Source: CAZYWA01 sp964650975 [NCBI: uncultured bacterium] (GTDB lineage Bacteria > JADJOY01). From it: a stretch of 14,324 nt of DNA. Made by a program: the position numbers and the translations under genes. The notes under the pieces were generated by a model, which was given only the letters and a program-made list of their open reading frames with translations, ran no database searches and was not told where the DNA came from. Positions 13,449 to 14,324 of this stretch are shown here, in pieces (the first letter of the stretch is position 1; the number at the start of each line of letters is the position of its first letter). The stretch covers positions 1 through 14,324 of the forward strand of contig CAZYWA010000064.1 in assembly GCA_964650975.1 (NCBI GenBank). The letters are read 5' to 3'.

Positions 13449-14324
13449 CGCGCCGCATCCGCGCGATCACCGAGGCGAGGTCCGGTGCCAGTGGGCACTC
13501 GACCGAGAGTGGCTCTCCGGTGCGAGGGTGGGTCAGGCTGATGCGCGCGCAGTGCAGGAAGGTGCGATCGAGCCCATGGCGCTCTCCCACGTGCCGGTTG
13601 CTCGGCGCGTGGCCGTAGCGCGCGTCACCCAGCACCGCGTGATCGATCGACGCCAGGTGCTGCCGGATCTGATGGGTCCGTCCCTGATCGGGTCGCACGG
13701 TGACGAGCGAGTGCCCCGCGACGACCTCGTCGCGCGTGTAGCGGCTGCGAGCCGCCAGGCGCCGCGCTCCGTCGCGTACCTTGCGGTTGATGCTGCCCTT
13801 CGCACGGACGATGCCGCGCACCGCCGCCACGTAGCGCTTCTCGCAGGTGTCGGCCGAGAGCGCCGCCGACCAGGCCGCGACGTGCGCCGGCTCGCGCGCG
13901 AAGAGCACCGCGCCGCTGGTGCCGGCGTCGAGGCGATGGATCGGTACGGCCCTCTCGTATCCCGGTAGCCGGCGCACGCGATCGAGCAGCGAGCCTGGAT
14001 GCTCCGGGTGAGGGATCGTCGGTTCGTACGGTGTCTTCTCCACCGCGATGGCCTCGGTGTCCTCGTAGAGCACCCGCGGCGCCACGGGTGACGCCGGCTC
14101 CAGGATCGCAACGGTCTCGACCTCTTCGGTGAGCGGGATCATGTCGAACGGCACGAGCCGCCGGGCCGCGAGGCCCAGCACCGCGAAGTGAGAAAGGTCT
14201 CGCGCGAGCGTGTCCGGATCGCAGGACACGTAGATCGCCACCTCTGGCGCGAGGCGCGCGATGGCGGCTCGCGCCGCGGGTGCGATCCCACGTCGCGGCG
14301 GGTTGGCGACGATGGCGTCGAAAT
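13444..14324 (-). CDS. Fusion of RNA (uracil-5-)-methyltransferase C-terminus and RluA-family pseudouridine synthase (5' part outside window)
   Basis: The frame is open to the right edge, so the true start lies outside; the GTG at 14241 is internal. From the edge inward it reads FDAIVANPPRRG (SAM-methyltransferase motif IV, N codon at 14304-14302), then YVSCDPDTLARDL with the catalytic cysteine at 14223-14221, then VPFDMIPLTEEVETVAILE. This is the end of a TrmA/RlmD-type m5U methyltransferase. Without a stop it continues into an RluA-type synthase: HRLDAGTSG (catalytic Asp at 13929-13927), KRYVAAVRG, GRTHQIRQHL and LGDARYGH, with the normal family end. No S4 domain is seen between. One protein would therefore make both m5U and pseudouridine in rRNA or tRNA. 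Target sites are unknown. Confidence 0.88.
   Translation of the reverse strand, partial: FDAIVANPPRRGIAPAARAAIARLAPEVAIYVSCDPDTLARDLSHFAVLGLAARRLVPFDMIPLTEEVETVAILEPASPVAPRVLYEDTEAIAVEKTPYEPTIPHPEHPGSLLDRVRRLPGYERAVPIHRLDAGTSGAVLFAREPAHVAAWSAALSADTCEKRYVAAVRGIVRAKGSINRKVRDGARRLAARSRYTRDEVVAGHSLVTVRPDQGRTHQIRQHLASIDHAVLGDARYGHAPSNRHVGERHGLDRTFLHCARISLTHPRTGEPLSVECPLAPDLASVIARMRRA

Overview
The window is GC-rich bacterial DNA, densely coded, with short intergenic gaps, GTG/TTG as well as ATG starts, and mostly TGA stops. Gene content (a near-complete late sterol pathway, an endoglycoceramidase-like GH5 lipoprotein, a tripartite MacAB-type pump) suggests a sterol-making Gram-negative such as a myxobacterium or another former deltaproteobacterium. 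That assignment is an inference from gene content only. I see no tRNA, rRNA, CRISPR array, insertion sequence or prophage.

Left third (1-4703, minus strand): a five-gene sterol-tailoring operon read right to left: CYP51 (sterol 14-alpha-demethylase), a cycloeucalenol cycloisomerase (cyclopropyl sterol isomerase), a 3Fe-4S ferredoxin, a Rieske oxygenase resembling the bacterial C-4 demethylase SdmA, and an extended SDR resembling SdmB. It ends in two strong hairpins at 8-54. CYP51 is intact over its whole length except for one in-frame TAG (4209-4211) where a conserved serine is expected.

Middle (4704-8024, plus strand): a divergent AT-rich regulatory gap, then a TetR regulator, a sterol C-14 reductase (ERG24/DHCR7 family) 4 bp downstream, and a GH5 lipoprotein 10 bp further on. 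The two units together encode C-4 demethylation, cyclopropane opening, 14-demethylation and C-14(15) reduction. This is the set of steps plants use after cycloartenol. The cyclase and squalene epoxidase are not in the window.

Right-centre (8008-12974, minus strand): an adaptor-MacB-outer membrane factor operon, convergent with the GH5 gene. Its adaptor carries a histidine-rich insert. It is divergent from a small secreted Cys/His-rich protein (13152-13436). The 177 bp between them hold four 10-bp boxes spaced by multiples of 10 bp.

Right end (13444-14324, minus strand, cut by the window edge): an apparent fusion of a TrmA/RlmD-type RNA uracil-5-methyltransferase C-terminus to an RluA-family pseudouridine synthase. 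It is convergent with the small protein, and a perfect hairpin spans both stop codons.

No stretch over 300 bp lacks a gene.
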